Source: an uncultured Raoultella sp.
GTDB taxonomy: Bacteria > Pseudomonadota > Gammaproteobacteria > Enterobacterales > Enterobacteriaceae
Length of the DNA stretch: 64,000 bases
Direction of reading: 5' to 3'
NCBI GenBank assembly: GCA_900759445.1
Contig: CAAEVH010000040.1
Span: 29,184-93,183, forward strand
Shown here: positions 17,750-29,799 of the stretch, in pieces
Layout of the letters: every line of letters begins with the position of its first letter
Numbering within the stretch: position 1 is the first letter of the stretch
The notes under the pieces: model-generated
The model's database searches: none
The model's input: the letters and a program-made list of their open reading frames with translations, nothing else
What the model was told of the DNA's origin: nothing
Position numbers and translations under genes: made by a program

Positions 17750-19720
17750 ATGAATTTCAACAAAAGTTGTCTTTACACAGCCCTGTCGTTTGCTTTCGCG
17801 CACAGTGCTTTTGCTGGGCAGGAAAGCGAAACCATGACCGTCTGGTCTAGTCCAGTCTCCGCGGCCACCACCACGGTTCTCGGCCAGGAAACGATACAAC
17901 AGCTGGATAAACAGAACGTGGCGCAGGCGCTGAGCGTCGTCCCTGGCGTCGTGCTGCAAAAGTCAGGCAACCGCAACGAGCAACAGGTAAAAGTGCGCGG
18001 GTTTGACAGCCGTCAGGTTCCCGTCTTTTTTGACGGCGTGCCGGTGTACATCCCCTATGACGGCAACCTCGATTTAGGCCGTTTTCTGACATCCGATATC
18101 GCTTCGGTTGAAGTCTCCAAAGGCTACTCGTCTCTGTTGCAGGGGCCAAACCAGATGGGCGGCGCCATCAATATCACTACAAAAAAACCGACCAAACCGC
18201 TTGAAGGCAGCATCGGCTATCGCCAGGGCTGGAGTCGCAGCAAAGACAACGCCCACGATATGCACGCTTCATTTGGTGCCAGTAACGATCTCGGCTATAT
18301 CCAGCTCAGCGGCAGTCAGCTGAAGCAGGATTTCCTTGGGTTACCACATGGCGTGGACAACCCGGTTGCAGGCAGTCACGGCAAGATGATCAACTCTTCC
18401 GCTGATGACAAGCGTGGCATCGTGAAGCTGGGCTTTACCCCTCGTGGAGATGATGAATATGTGCTGACCTATATAAATCAGGACGGTGAAAAAGATAATC
18501 CACCGTACGCCGGAACCAGCAGCCAGAAATCACGCTACTGGCAATGGCCACAATACGATAAAGAGAGCTATTACTATCAGGGAACCACGCATCTGGGCGA
18601 CCGTTTTACTCTGAAAAGCCGTCTGTATCGCGACACCTTTGAAAATACGTTAATGATGTACAACTCGCTGGCCGATCTGAAAAATAAGAAAGGCAGCTAC
18701 AGCCATTATTCGGACTATAGCGATGGGGCTGGCCTGCAGCTCGCTGCGGATATGCGAGAAAACGATCTGCTCTCTTTCGCCGTGAACTGGAAGGACGATG
18801 TTCACCGCGAGAAAGGCGCACCGAATGCGGCTTACGACCGCTACGAAGACCGCACCTGGTCCGTAGCCAGTGAATACCAGTGGGCTGCGGCGGATAATAT
18901 CGATGTGGTGGCGGGAATGAGCTATGACTGGCGAGACAGTCTGGAAGGTATGAAGCACGAGAAAAACGGCAGCGTCACGCACTACGATGACAACAACCAG
19001 TCGGCCTTTAACTGGCAGGTGATGACAAAATACCACTTTGAAAATTCAGATACATTAGCGCTGTCTTACTCTGACAGAACGCGTTTCCCAACGTTAAAAG
19101 AACGCTACACGACCTCGAAACCGGCCTATAACCAGGTGGCCCTGGTCAATCCACAGCTTAAACCGGAGCGCGCCCGCAGCGTGGACCTGACATGGAATGG
19201 TTCACTTAGCCAGAACTGGGGATTCGAAGCCAGCGTGTATTACAACCGCATCAGCGACGCGATTCTTTCGCACAATATTGATGCCGACACCATCCAGAAT
19301 CAGAACAGTGGTCGGGTGGATTACACCGGCCTGGATGCAGGCGTTAAAGGTAAAGTTTTTGATATGCTGGACGTCGGGCTGAGCTACGGCCTTATTCATG
19401 CGGACGCCAAACGCAGCGATATCGGTAAGATTACCGATCTGCCGACGCAAACCCTGACAGCCTGGATGACGCTGAAACCGTGGGAGCCACTCAGCATTAC
19501 GCTGTCCGAAGAGGCCCGTTCGTCGAGCTATAGCAATACCGACGGCTCGCAGAAAGCCACTGGTTTCGCCATTACCCATTTGCGCGCTGATTACGCCATT
19601 GGTCACGGGTTTAGCGTTAACGCTTCGGTCAATAACCTGTTCGATACGCAGTACGTTTACAGTGAAGGATTTATTGAAGAGGGGCGTAATTACTGGGCGG
19701 GCATTGAGTATCAGTTCTGA
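17750..19720 (+). CDS. TonB-dependent outer-membrane receptor
   Basis: A 656-residue receptor that would bring a scarce ligand across the outer membrane using TonB energy. It has a signal peptide (ends HSAFAG), a TonB-box-like ETMTVWSS at the mature N-terminus, a plug domain with VVPGVVLQKSG, VKVRGFDSRQVPVFFDGVP and the GPNQMGGAINITTKKP signature, then a beta barrel. It ends in aromatic GIEYQF, as needed for BAM assembly. The frame is open from 17576, but ATG 17750 is the one that starts a signal peptide. It is the last of six genes under the ModE site. The ligand is probably a Mo or W complex. Confidence 0.92.
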   Translation: MNFNKSCLYTALSFAFAHSAFAGQESETMTVWSSPVSAATTTVLGQETIQQLDKQNVAQALSVVPGVVLQKSGNRNEQQVKVRGFDSRQVPVFFDGVPVYIPYDGNLDLGRFLTSDIASVEVSKGYSSLLQGPNQMGGAINITTKKPTKPLEGSIGYRQGWSRSKDNAHDMHASFGASNDLGYIQLSGSQLKQDFLGLPHGVDNPVAGSHGKMINSSADDKRGIVKLGFTPRGDDEYVLTYINQDGEKDNPPYAGTSSQKSRYWQWPQYDKESYYYQGTTHLGDRFTLKSRLYRDTFENTLMMYNSLADLKNKKGSYSHYSDYSDGAGLQLAADMRENDLLSFAVNWKDDVHREKGAPNAAYDRYEDRTWSVASEYQWAAADNIDVVAGMSYDWRDSLEGMKHEKNGSVTHYDDNNQSAFNWQVMTKYHFENSDTLALSYSDRTRFPTLKERYTTSKPAYNQVALVNPQLKPERARSVDLTWNGSLSQNWGFEASVYYNRISDAILSHNIDADTIQNQNSGRVDYTGLDAGVKGKVFDMLDVGLSYGLIHADAKRSDIGKITDLPTQTLTAWMTLKPWEPLSITLSEEARSSSYSNTDGSQKATGFAITHLRADYAIGHGFSVNASVNNLFDTQYVYSEGFIEEGRNYWAGIEYQF

Positions 19721-19736
19721 CTTAACAATGCAGAAA

Positions 19737-19758
19737 AACGGCCCCGTCAGGGGCCGTT
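19737..19758. terminator. Hairpin between the receptor gene and ymgE
   Basis: A perfect 9-bp stem AACGGCCCC (19737-19745) with GGGGCCGTT (19750-19758) and loop GTCA. Read on the minus strand it runs into TTTTTCTG, so it is a good terminator for ymgE. On the plus strand it lacks a U-run and is a weaker one. Confidence 0.8.
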
Positions 19759-19761
19759 CGA

Positions 19762-20016
19762 TTAATCTCGTCGTACAAGCCGAAAGACACCCAGCACAAC
19801 AATCGCGCCGACCACGGCCACCAGGAAGCTGTGGAGATTAAACCCGCTGATATCGCCGCCGATACCGAACATCGTAGCCAGCCATCCACCGACCACCGCA
19901 CCGATAATACCGAGAATGCAGGTCAGGATAAATCCACCGCCATCGCGCCCCGGCATAATCAGTTTGGCGATAACCCCCGCAATCAGACCAAAAATAATCC
20001 AGGTAATAATTCCCAT
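19762..20016 (-). CDS. ymgE: YmgE, GlsB/YeaQ/YmgE-family small membrane protein
   Basis: An 84-residue glycine-rich membrane protein with three hydrophobic segments. It starts MGIITWIIFGLIAGVIAK and ends in basic RLVRRD. The family (transglycosylase-associated by name) is stress-linked, but no enzymatic activity is established. The start at 20016 is chosen because it gives the E. coli length; the open frame runs on upstream to 20055 without support. Confidence 0.92.
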   Translation of the reverse strand: MGIITWIIFGLIAGVIAKLIMPGRDGGGFILTCILGIIGAVVGGWLATMFGIGGDISGFNLHSFLVAVVGAIVVLGVFRLVRRD

Positions 20017-20153
20017 TTCCAGGCCCTCTTTCCAGTGAACGCACGCGCAAGACATTCTTGCGCCAGCACGTTAAGTATAGGCAAGCCATCGCTACGTGCT
20101 TTTTCCCTCAGACTTAATTCATTGGGTTTGGTAAAAAATTTCATCCATTTGTA

Positions 20154-20180
20154 TTAAGTTCCGTTGATTGATGCCGATAA
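20154..20180 (+). promoter_or_regulatory. Sigma-28 (FliA) promoter of ycgR
   Basis: TTAAGTTC (20154-20161), an 11-bp spacer, then GCCGATAA (20173-20180). The FliA consensus is TAAAGTTT-N11-GCCGATAA, so the -10 is perfect and the -35 matches at 6 of 8. It lies about 37 bp before the ycgR start. ycgR is a class 3 flagellar gene in E. coli. Confidence 0.85.
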
Positions 20181-20216
20181 TCCAACGATAAACCAGGCAT
20201 CCAGGAGTCATTAGGT

Positions 20217-20951
20217 GTGAGTAACTACAATGAGCAGTTCCTGAAGCAAAATCCGTTAGCGGTGTTAGGCGTACTCCGGGACTTAAATTCGCAGCAGGTT
20301 CCGCTGCGTATTTCCTGGTCAGGTGGCCAGTTCATCAGCAAAATACTGGCGGTCAGCCCGGACGAACTGATCATGGATTTTGGTAGTCAGGAATATGAAA
20401 ACCAGGCCGTGCAGCGGGCCAGTCAGATAACGATTATCGCCGAAACGCAGGGAGCCAAAGTGGAGTTCACCCTGCCACAGCTGAAAAAAGGCGAATACCA
20501 GCGGCTACCCGCATTTATCTCATCATTGCCGCCATCTCTGTGGTTCGTCCAGCGTCGGGAATATTTCCGTATCGGTGCTCCACTGCATCCCCCCTATCGC
20601 TGCACGGTAAAAATGCCGGATAACAGCACGCTGTGTTTTCGCTTATTCGATTTGTCTCTTGGCGGTATGGGCGGGCTGTTAGAAACAGCAAAACCAGAGG
20701 GACTGGTAGAAGGCATGCGCTTTTCACAGGTTGAACTGAACATGGAGCAATGGGGAGTGTATCAGGTGGACGCCCAGCTAATTTCCATTAGCGAACGCAA
20801 AGTTATCGACGGGAAAAACGAAACAATTACCACTCCCCGCCTGAGCTTTCGTTTTCTCAACGTCGGCCCGGCGGTGGAGCGTAACCTACAGCGGATTATT
20901 TTTTCCCTCGAGCGCGAGGCCCGGGAAAAGTCGAATAAGGTTCGCGATTAG
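20217..20951 (+). CDS. ycgR: YcgR, c-di-GMP-responsive flagellar brake
   Basis: A 244-residue protein with an N-terminal YcgR-N domain and a C-terminal PilZ domain. The PilZ motifs are RREYFR (about residue 119, RxxxR type) and DLSLGGMG (about 148). When c-di-GMP binds it contacts the flagellar motor and slows rotation. GTG 20217 is the start, with AGGAG 11-15 bases upstream. The sigma-28 promoter at 20154 places it in the flagellar regulon. Confidence 0.96.
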   Translation: MSNYNEQFLKQNPLAVLGVLRDLNSQQVPLRISWSGGQFISKILAVSPDELIMDFGSQEYENQAVQRASQITIIAETQGAKVEFTLPQLKKGEYQRLPAFISSLPPSLWFVQRREYFRIGAPLHPPYRCTVKMPDNSTLCFRLFDLSLGGMGGLLETAKPEGLVEGMRFSQVELNMEQWGVYQVDAQLISISERKVIDGKNETITTPRLSFRFLNVGPAVERNLQRIIFSLEREAREKSNKVRD

Positions 20952-20962
20952 CAGCACCTGAA

Positions 20963-21574
20963 TTACATCACATCCAGCGCTTGTTGAAGCTTCCAGATAT
21001 AGCGCGGAGCCTGCGGCGCCGGATGATTATCAGCAACATGTTCAATAAATTCATCCGGGCTGAGATCGTTTATCTTATTAATGGCTTTTTTCCTGTCGGA
21101 GGAGAACGTTCGCAGCAGCGCGCCCGCACCGTTGGCGTACGATACCACCAGCGCATATTGCATCACCTGCGGATCTTCGATCCCGGCCAGCGGCCCGGTC
21201 TCAAGAATGCTCAGGTATGCGGCCCCCATCGAGATATTGCGCTCAGGATTTTTCAGCTCGCTGGTTGACGGCTCGCCACTCCACCCCATGCGACGATAAA
21301 CATCACGCCCTGACGTAGAGGCTTTTAACTGCATCAGGCCAATCGCATTAGACTTACTGACCGCATTCGGGTTTCCACCTGATTCAATGGCGATGATAGC
21401 GGTAATCAATTGTGGACTGACACCCCAGGCCGCACCGGCTTTTTCGCTGATCGGCATCCATTGCATTGCGCGTTTAACCGGAACTTCAGCATTCCACGGC
21501 GGATTTTTGTAATCCTGTTTTGAACTACAGCCCGCAAGTAATACAACCAAAAAAGCAAACCATCTCAATTTCAC
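20963..21574 (-). CDS. emtA: EmtA (MltE), endo-type membrane-bound lytic transglycosylase
   Basis: A 203-residue outer-membrane lipoprotein that cleaves peptidoglycan strands internally to give 1,6-anhydro-muropeptides. It has the lipobox LLAGC (Cys16) and catalytic Glu64 in AIESGG, then the SLT signature SNAIGLMQ and the AYLSILE helix. The start is taken as GTG at 21574, giving the E. coli length and VKLRWFAF N-terminus, with AAGGA upstream. The longer open frame to 21622 is not supported. Confidence 0.95.
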   Translation of the reverse strand: MKLRWFAFLVVLLAGCSSKQDYKNPPWNAEVPVKRAMQWMPISEKAGAAWGVSPQLITAIIAIESGGNPNAVSKSNAIGLMQLKASTSGRDVYRRMGWSGEPSTSELKNPERNISMGAAYLSILETGPLAGIEDPQVMQYALVVSYANGAGALLRTFSSDRKKAINKINDLSPDEFIEHVADNHPAPQAPRYIWKLQQALDVM

Positions 21575-21672
21575 GTCATCTATCCTTATAGCCGGAACCT
21601 GTCGCTGAGGTGACAACGACATACCTACGCGGCATGATATACATTTGGTTTTAGTTGTAGCAAGGAAATGCC

Positions 21673-22587
21673 ATGTCCCGGTTTCACTTAATTGCCCCGT
21701 CGGGCTACTGTATCAACCAGCAGGCTGCCTTACGCGGGCTGGCGCGTCTTACTGAGGCCGGTCATCAGGTCGACAATTCAGCGGTCATTGCGCGCCGCTG
21801 CCAGCGTTTTGCGGGTACAGAAGCAGAACGGCTTGCTGATGTGAACGCGCTCGTAAATCTGAAAACGCCCGATACCATTGTGATGGCAGTACGCGGCGGC
21901 TATGGCGCGAGCCGTTTACTGGCAGATATTGACTGGCAGGCGCTGGCGAACCGTCAGCAACACAACCCGCTGCTGCTGTGCGGACACAGCGATTTTACCG
22001 CGATCCAGTGTGGTCTGCTGGCGCAGGGGAATGTGATTAGCTTCAGCGGCCCGATGCTGGCGGCTAACTTTGGCGCAGAGGAGATGAACGCATTTACCGA
22101 GCACCATTTCTGGCAGGCTGTTCGCAATGCCCAATTTACCCTCGAGTGGCAAGGTAACGGTCCGGCATGTGCGACCGAAGGTACGCTATGGGGCGGAAAT
22201 CTGGCGATGCTCATTTCTCTGATGGGCACGCCGTGGATGCCCGCTATCGAAAACGGCATTTTGGTGCTGGAAGACATTAACGAGCATCCTTTTCGCATTG
22301 AACGCATGCTGCTGCAACTGTATCACGCAGGAATACTGGCCCGACAAAACGCCATTATCCTCGGCAGTTTTAGCGGCAGCGCACCTAATGATTACGACGC
22401 GGGTTACAGTCTTGACTCAGTTTGTGATTTTCTACGCGCCAGGTTATCGGTTCCGGTGATCGACGGCCTCGATTTTGGTCATGAACAACGCACCGTCACC
22501 TTGCCGTTGGGGGCCAAAGCGGTACTGAAAAATGATAAAAACGGCGCTCAGCTCACCTTAAGTGGGCATCCGGTACTTAAATCGTAA
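21673..22587 (+). CDS. ldcA: LdcA, murein tetrapeptide LD-carboxypeptidase
   Basis: A 304-residue cytoplasmic serine peptidase of family S66 that removes the terminal D-alanine from recycled tetrapeptides. The nucleophile Ser106 is in GHSDFTA, and the late acid and histidine regions ([19 protein letters not shown]) are present. It is divergent from emtA, whose products it helps recycle. SD AAGGAAA precedes ATG 21673. Confidence 0.95.
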   Translation: MSRFHLIAPSGYCINQQAALRGLARLTEAGHQVDNSAVIARRCQRFAGTEAERLADVNALVNLKTPDTIVMAVRGGYGASRLLADIDWQALANRQQHNPLLLCGHSDFTAIQCGLLAQGNVISFSGPMLAANFGAEEMNAFTEHHFWQAVRNAQFTLEWQGNGPACATEGTLWGGNLAMLISLMGTPWMPAIENGILVLEDINEHPFRIERMLLQLYHAGILARQNAIILGSFSGSAPNDYDAGYSLDSVCDFLRARLSVPVIDGLDFGHEQRTVTLPLGAKAVLKNDKNGAQLTLSGHPVLKS

Positions 22588-22614
22588 AAAAAGCGGTTAA
22601 CAGGGCTAAGTAAA

Positions 22615-22664
22615 ACGCTGTTTCTGTCGTTATTATGTTAGGGTTTATAAATACGAAACAGCGT
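22615..22664 (+). repeat. Inverted repeat in the cvrA leader
   Basis: Perfect 10-bp arms ACGCTGTTTC (22615-22624) and GAAACAGCGT (22655-22664) are separated by 30 bp, ending about 20 bp before the cvrA start. It could be a leader stem-loop or two operator half-sites. No U-tract follows. Confidence 0.5.
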
Positions 22665-22666
22665 AA

Positions 22667-24424
<1,758 letters not shown>

Positions 24425-24430
24425 TGCTTT

Positions 24431-24524
24431 TTGCCGGGCGGCAGCAGCGCCTTGCCCGGCCTGCGCTCTGCGTCGCATAAACGGTGTAGCCGGATGAAAC
24501 ACATCAGCGTCGACATCCGGCTTC
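24431..24524. repeat. REP elements between cvrA and dadX
   Basis: Two imperfect palindromes of the enterobacterial REP type (GCCGGGCGGC...GCCCGGCC and GTAGCCGGATG...CATCCGGCTTC) lie in the convergent gap. They could limit read-through and protect the 3' ends of cvrA and dadX mRNAs. Confidence 0.75.
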
Positions 24525-24531
24525 AGATACG

Positions 24532-25602
24532 TTACACCGTCACAACCGGCACGCGCAGCGCCAGAGAACACATCAACTCGTAGCCCACCGTACCCGCTGC
24601 GCTGGCCACATCGTCAATTTTAATCTCTTTGCCCCACAGCTCTACCGGCGTCCCGATCCCCGCTTGCGGACACGGTGTCAGATCTACCGCCAGCATATCC
24701 ATTGAGACCGTCCCCACCGTTGTCGTGCGTACGCCGTCCACCAGCACCGGCGTTCCGCTTGGCGCATGGCGCGGATAACCGTCTGCATACCCGGTCGCCA
24801 CAATGCCAATGCGCTGCTCGCCGCTGGCGGTATAGCGTCCCCCGTAGCCCACCCGATCTCCAGCTTTTAGCGTCTGTATGCCGATTATCTCGCTGCTCAG
24901 GGTCATGACCGGTTTCAGGCCGGTATTGGCGATGTCCCGCCACTGTCCCGAAGGTGATGCACCATACAAAATAATGCCCGGGCGCACCCAGTCATAATGT
25001 GCTTCAGGGTGCCACAGTGTGGCGGCCGAATTGGACAGCGACCGTCTGCACTCCAGCCCTTCTGTCGCCTGTGCAATCCGCGCCATGGCGTCCTGAATAC
25101 CTTCCGGGTGCTCCGCATCTGCAAAGTGGGACATCAGCGTCATTTCACCGACGTTGGGCATTGCCCGCAGCTGTTGCCAGACCGTTGATACTCTTTCCGG
25201 TAAGAAACCCAGTCGGTTCATGCCGCTGTTCACCTTCAGGTAAACATCCAGCGGCGCGTTGAGGCGCGCATTCTGCAGCGCTTTTAATTGCCAGTTACTG
25301 TGTACACAGGTGGTCAGACGATATTTGTCATACACCATCAGGTCTTCGGCGTGGAAAAATCCCTCCAGCATGAGTATCGGGCCTTTCCACCCGCGCTCAC
25401 GCAGGGTTATCGCTTCTTCAAGATTGAGCATGGCAAAACCGTCGGTTGTGCCCAGCGCATTCCAGACACGTTCAATGCCGTGTCCGTATGCATTGGCTTT
25501 CACCACCGACCAGACGCGGGCGTCCGGCGCGGCCTGGCGGGTAATGGTCAGGTTTTGTTTCAACGCCTGCAGGTCAATGCTGGCCAGTATCGGGCGAGTC
25601 AT
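24532..25602 (-). CDS. dadX: DadX, catabolic alanine racemase
   Basis: A 356-residue PLP enzyme converting L-alanine to D-alanine so that DadA can oxidise it. The PLP lysine is Lys35 in VVKANAYGHG, and the catalytic tyrosine region is RVGYGGRY (about residue 255). It lies 12 bp after dadA in one operon. Confidence 0.96.
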   Translation of the reverse strand: MTRPILASIDLQALKQNLTITRQAAPDARVWSVVKANAYGHGIERVWNALGTTDGFAMLNLEEAITLRERGWKGPILMLEGFFHAEDLMVYDKYRLTTCVHSNWQLKALQNARLNAPLDVYLKVNSGMNRLGFLPERVSTVWQQLRAMPNVGEMTLMSHFADAEHPEGIQDAMARIAQATEGLECRRSLSNSAATLWHPEAHYDWVRPGIILYGASPSGQWRDIANTGLKPVMTLSSEIIGIQTLKAGDRVGYGGRYTASGEQRIGIVATGYADGYPRHAPSGTPVLVDGVRTTTVGTVSMDMLAVDLTPCPQAGIGTPVELWGKEIKIDDVASAAGTVGYELMCSLALRVPVVTV

Positions 25603-25614
25603 CTCACGTCCTTA

Positions 25615-26949
<1,335 letters not shown>

Positions 26950-27000
26950 TTACATCTTGATAACTCAGCTGAAAATATTATTCAACATATGGCTTTTTTA

Positions 27001-27018
27001 TGGTGACTTATCTCACAT
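27001..27018. promoter_or_regulatory. CRP site in the dadA-ycgB gap
   Basis: GGTGA-CTTATC-TCACA (27002-27017) differs at one position from the CRP core TGTGA-N6-TCACA. It lies about 90 bp upstream of dadA and 220 bp upstream of ycgB in a 322-bp divergent region. Control of dadAX by CRP is known in E. coli. Confidence 0.7.
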
Positions 27019-27176
27019 ATGGCGGTGATGGCGGGGAACTCCCTGCTTTGGTATCTCCTGCTGTGCGTTATTTTTATCCAGCATAAAATTTTGCGGCCAT
27101 ACCGTTTTTCGACGCCTCGCTAACAAGAAATCGCAAAGAAAAAATTTCAGCCGCAGCACGTTTTTTAACACCATGA

Positions 27177-27187
27177 TCTATGCTTGA
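27177..27187 (+). promoter_or_regulatory. Sigma-S type extended -10 of ycgB
   Basis: TCTATGCTTGA fits the sigma-S -10 pattern KCTAYRCTTAA at all but one position. It lies about 50 bp before the ycgB start. ycgB is sigma-S dependent in E. coli. Confidence 0.55.
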
Positions 27188-27235
27188 AATGAGGTACTCC
27201 AGACAGAGAGTGCCGCCAACAATGAGGGTGCGCGA

Positions 27236-28768
27236 ATGGCTACGATTGATTCCATGAACAAGGACAGCACACGGTTAAGCGATGGACCCGACTGGACGTT
27301 TGATCTGCTGGATGTCTATCTGGCGGAAATAGACCGCGTGGCGAAACTCTACAGACTGGATACCTACCCGCACCAAATCGAGGTGATCACCTCCGAACAA
27401 ATGATGGACGCTTACTCCAGCGTCGGGATGCCAATCAACTATCCTCACTGGTCGTTTGGTAAAAAATTTATTGAAACCGAGCGTTTGTATAAGCATGGTC
27501 AGCAGGGGCTGGCCTATGAGATTGTTATCAACTCCAATCCGTGTATCGCGTATCTGATGGAGGAGAACACCATCACCATGCAGGCGTTGGTGATGGCGCA
27601 TGCCTGCTACGGACATAACTCCTTCTTTAAAAACAACTATTTGTTCCGTAGCTGGACGGATGCCAGCTCCATCGTCGATTACCTGATCTTCGCGCGAAAC
27701 TATATTACCCAGTGTGAAGAGCGTTACGGCGTGGATGAAGTCGAAAAGCTCCTCGACTCCTGTCACGCGCTGATGAACTACGGCGTGGATCGTTACAAAC
27801 GCCCGCAAAAAATCTCCCTGCAGGAAGAGAAAGCCCGACAGAAAAGCCGTGAAGAGTATCTGCAAAGCCAGGTAAATATGTTGTGGCGTACGCTGCCGAA
27901 GAAAGAGGAAGAGAAAACCGTTGCGGAAGCCCGACGTTATCCTTCTGAACCGCAGGAGAACCTGCTGTACTTCATGGAGAAGAACGCCCCGCTGCTGGAA
28001 TCCTGGCAACGCGAAGTGCTGCGCATTGTGCGCAAGGTCAGCCAGTATTTTTATCCGCAGAAACAGACGCAGGTGATGAACGAAGGGTGGGCCACTTTCT
28101 GGCATTACACCATCCTTAATCACCTTTATGACGAAGGTAAAGTCACCGAACGGTTTATGCTGGAGTTTTTACATAGCCATACCAACGTGGTATTCCAGCC
28201 GCCGTACAACAGCCCGTGGTATAGCGGCATAAACCCCTATGCTCTGGGTTTTGCCATGTTCCAGGATATTAAACGAATTTGTCAGTCGCCTACCGAAGAG
28301 GACAAATACTGGTTCCCGGATATAGCGGGTTCTGACTGGCTGGAAACCCTGCATTTCGCGATGCGCGATTTCAAAGATGAGAGCTTCATCAGCCAGTTTC
28401 TGTCACCGAAGGTTATGCGTGATTTCCGTCTGTTCACCGTGCTGGATGACGATCGTCATAATTATCTGGAGATTTCCGCGATTCACAACGAGGAAGGATA
28501 TCGTGAGATCCGCAACAGGCTGTCGTCGCAATATAACCTGAGCAACCTTGAGCCGAATATTCAAATCTGGAATGTCGATCTGCGCGGCGACCGCTCGCTC
28601 ACCTTGCGCTATATTCCGCATAACCGCGCTCCGCTGGATAAAGGACGCAAAGAGGTGCTCAAGCATGTGCACCGGCTCTGGGGTTTTGACGTGATGCTGG
28701 AGCAGCAGAATGAAGACGGCAGTGTGGAACTGCTGGAGCGTTGCCCGCCGAGGATGAACGGTCTGTAA
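27236..28768 (+). CDS. ycgB: YcgB, SpoVR-family protein
   Basis: A 510-residue soluble protein of the SpoVR family, named for a Bacillus cortex gene. No transmembrane segment or signal peptide is apparent. The sequence is almost identical to E. coli YcgB through long stretches. Conserved blocks include MNEGWATFWHY and NPYALGFAMF. It is often co-regulated with yeaG-yeaH and sigma-S genes. Its molecular role is not known, and the sequence gives no catalytic motif I can name. Confidence 0.93.
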   Translation: MATIDSMNKDSTRLSDGPDWTFDLLDVYLAEIDRVAKLYRLDTYPHQIEVITSEQMMDAYSSVGMPINYPHWSFGKKFIETERLYKHGQQGLAYEIVINSNPCIAYLMEENTITMQALVMAHACYGHNSFFKNNYLFRSWTDASSIVDYLIFARNYITQCEERYGVDEVEKLLDSCHALMNYGVDRYKRPQKISLQEEKARQKSREEYLQSQVNMLWRTLPKKEEEKTVAEARRYPSEPQENLLYFMEKNAPLLESWQREVLRIVRKVSQYFYPQKQTQVMNEGWATFWHYTILNHLYDEGKVTERFMLEFLHSHTNVVFQPPYNSPWYSGINPYALGFAMFQDIKRICQSPTEEDKYWFPDIAGSDWLETLHFAMRDFKDESFISQFLSPKVMRDFRLFTVLDDDRHNYLEISAIHNEEGYREIRNRLSSQYNLSNLEPNIQIWNVDLRGDRSLTLRYIPHNRAPLDKGRKEVLKHVHRLWGFDVMLEQQNEDGSVELLERCPPRMNGL

Positions 28769-28775
28769 ATCTTAT

Positions 28776-28843
28776 TGCCGGATGGCGACGCGAAAACGTC
28801 TTATCCGGCCTACAATGCATTTCGTAGGCCGGATAAGCTGCGA
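28776..28843. repeat. REP pair (BIME) between ycgB and fadR
   Basis: Two inverted REP units (GCCGGATGGCGACGCG...CTTATCCGGCCTAC and GTAGGCCGGATAAG) fill the convergent ycgB-fadR gap and run up to the fadR stop codon. Confidence 0.85.
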
Positions 28844-29563
28844 TTAGCGCCCCTGAATAGCTAAATCGCCCGGCAGGTTTTTCTGCATACGATGCCAAAT
28901 CTCGCCGCTGTCGTGACCATAGCGACGCACCGTTTCATATACCTGCTCATGAGCACCCTGATCACAAAGTTCTGACAGCTTACGGTAAAAGCTCAGCGCC
29001 AGCGCGCGGGCTTCCGGATTGGCGAAATAATGGCGGCCAATGCGGGTATATAATCCCTTCATTCCATTGAGGATCAAACCGTAAATCGGATTGCCAGAGG
29101 CAAATGCCAGACCGCGGAAAATGTTATAGTCCAGATCGGCGAACGCATCAGCATGGTCGGCCACCTGATTTGCCGTTGCCAGAACCTCCTGCGCTTTATC
29201 AGGATGCTGGCGAAACGCGGTACGAACAAAGATCGTCGAGATGTTGGTACGCACGGACAGCAGATTATCAATAAGCTGCGGCACGCTCTCGTGATCGAGA
29301 CGCGCCAGCGTTTCAAGGATATTTAGCCCGGAGGTTTCCCAGAAGTTATTCACCTTCGTCGGCTTGCCGTGTTGAATGGTCAACCAGCCGTCCCGCGCCA
29401 GACGCTGTAATACCTCGCGTAACGTGGTACGTGTCACTCCAATCAGTTCAGAGAGTTCACGTTCAGCAGGCAAAATAGTGCCAGGTGGGAAGCGGTTATT
29501 CCAGATACTTTCAATGATGTACTCTTCCGCGAACCCAGCCGGGCTTTGCGCCTTAATGACCAT
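28844..29563 (-). CDS. fadR: FadR, fatty-acid metabolism regulator
   Basis: A 239-residue GntR-family regulator that represses fad genes and activates fabA/fabB; long-chain acyl-CoA releases it from DNA. The winged helix has [20 protein letters not shown] (about residues 34-53), and the C-terminal domain binds acyl-CoA. Start 29563 (MVIKAQSP) matches E. coli; the open frame extends upstream to 29587. One of its target sites is visible before fadD in this window (45260). Confidence 0.97.
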   Translation of the reverse strand: MVIKAQSPAGFAEEYIIESIWNNRFPPGTILPAERELSELIGVTRTTLREVLQRLARDGWLTIQHGKPTKVNNFWETSGLNILETLARLDHESVPQLIDNLLSVRTNISTIFVRTAFRQHPDKAQEVLATANQVADHADAFADLDYNIFRGLAFASGNPIYGLILNGMKGLYTRIGRHYFANPEARALALSFYRKLSELCDQGAHEQVYETVRRYGHDSGEIWHRMQKNLPGDLAIQGR

Positions 29564-29799
29564 AGTGATAATTCCATTACACAGCAAAACATAGTTACAG
29601 TTATCATACCAGACGGGCTACATGGCTGATAGCTGACGCAATGAAGAAAAAGTGGATCAAGGCTTCATTTTCCAGATTACGCTGAAGCACAGCCAGCCTT
29701 GTCCGTCGCGTGAATAGCTTGCCTGTACTCCCTCCTCCCGCTAAGCTTTGCGGTCAAACATAAAAACATGATTTCATTTTTAAAGGTAGGGAAATCACC

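Noticed and set aside
13284..19720. Reading the operon as an ordinary iron-siderophore system
   Set aside because: The protein families allow it, but no Fur box is visible before the operon, whereas a ModE box and modD are. It remains the main alternative.
24431..24524. Repeats that might look like a CRISPR or integration site
   Set aside because: These are REP palindromes with the usual GCCGGAT/ATCCGGC core and no regular spacers; the same holds for 28776-28843.
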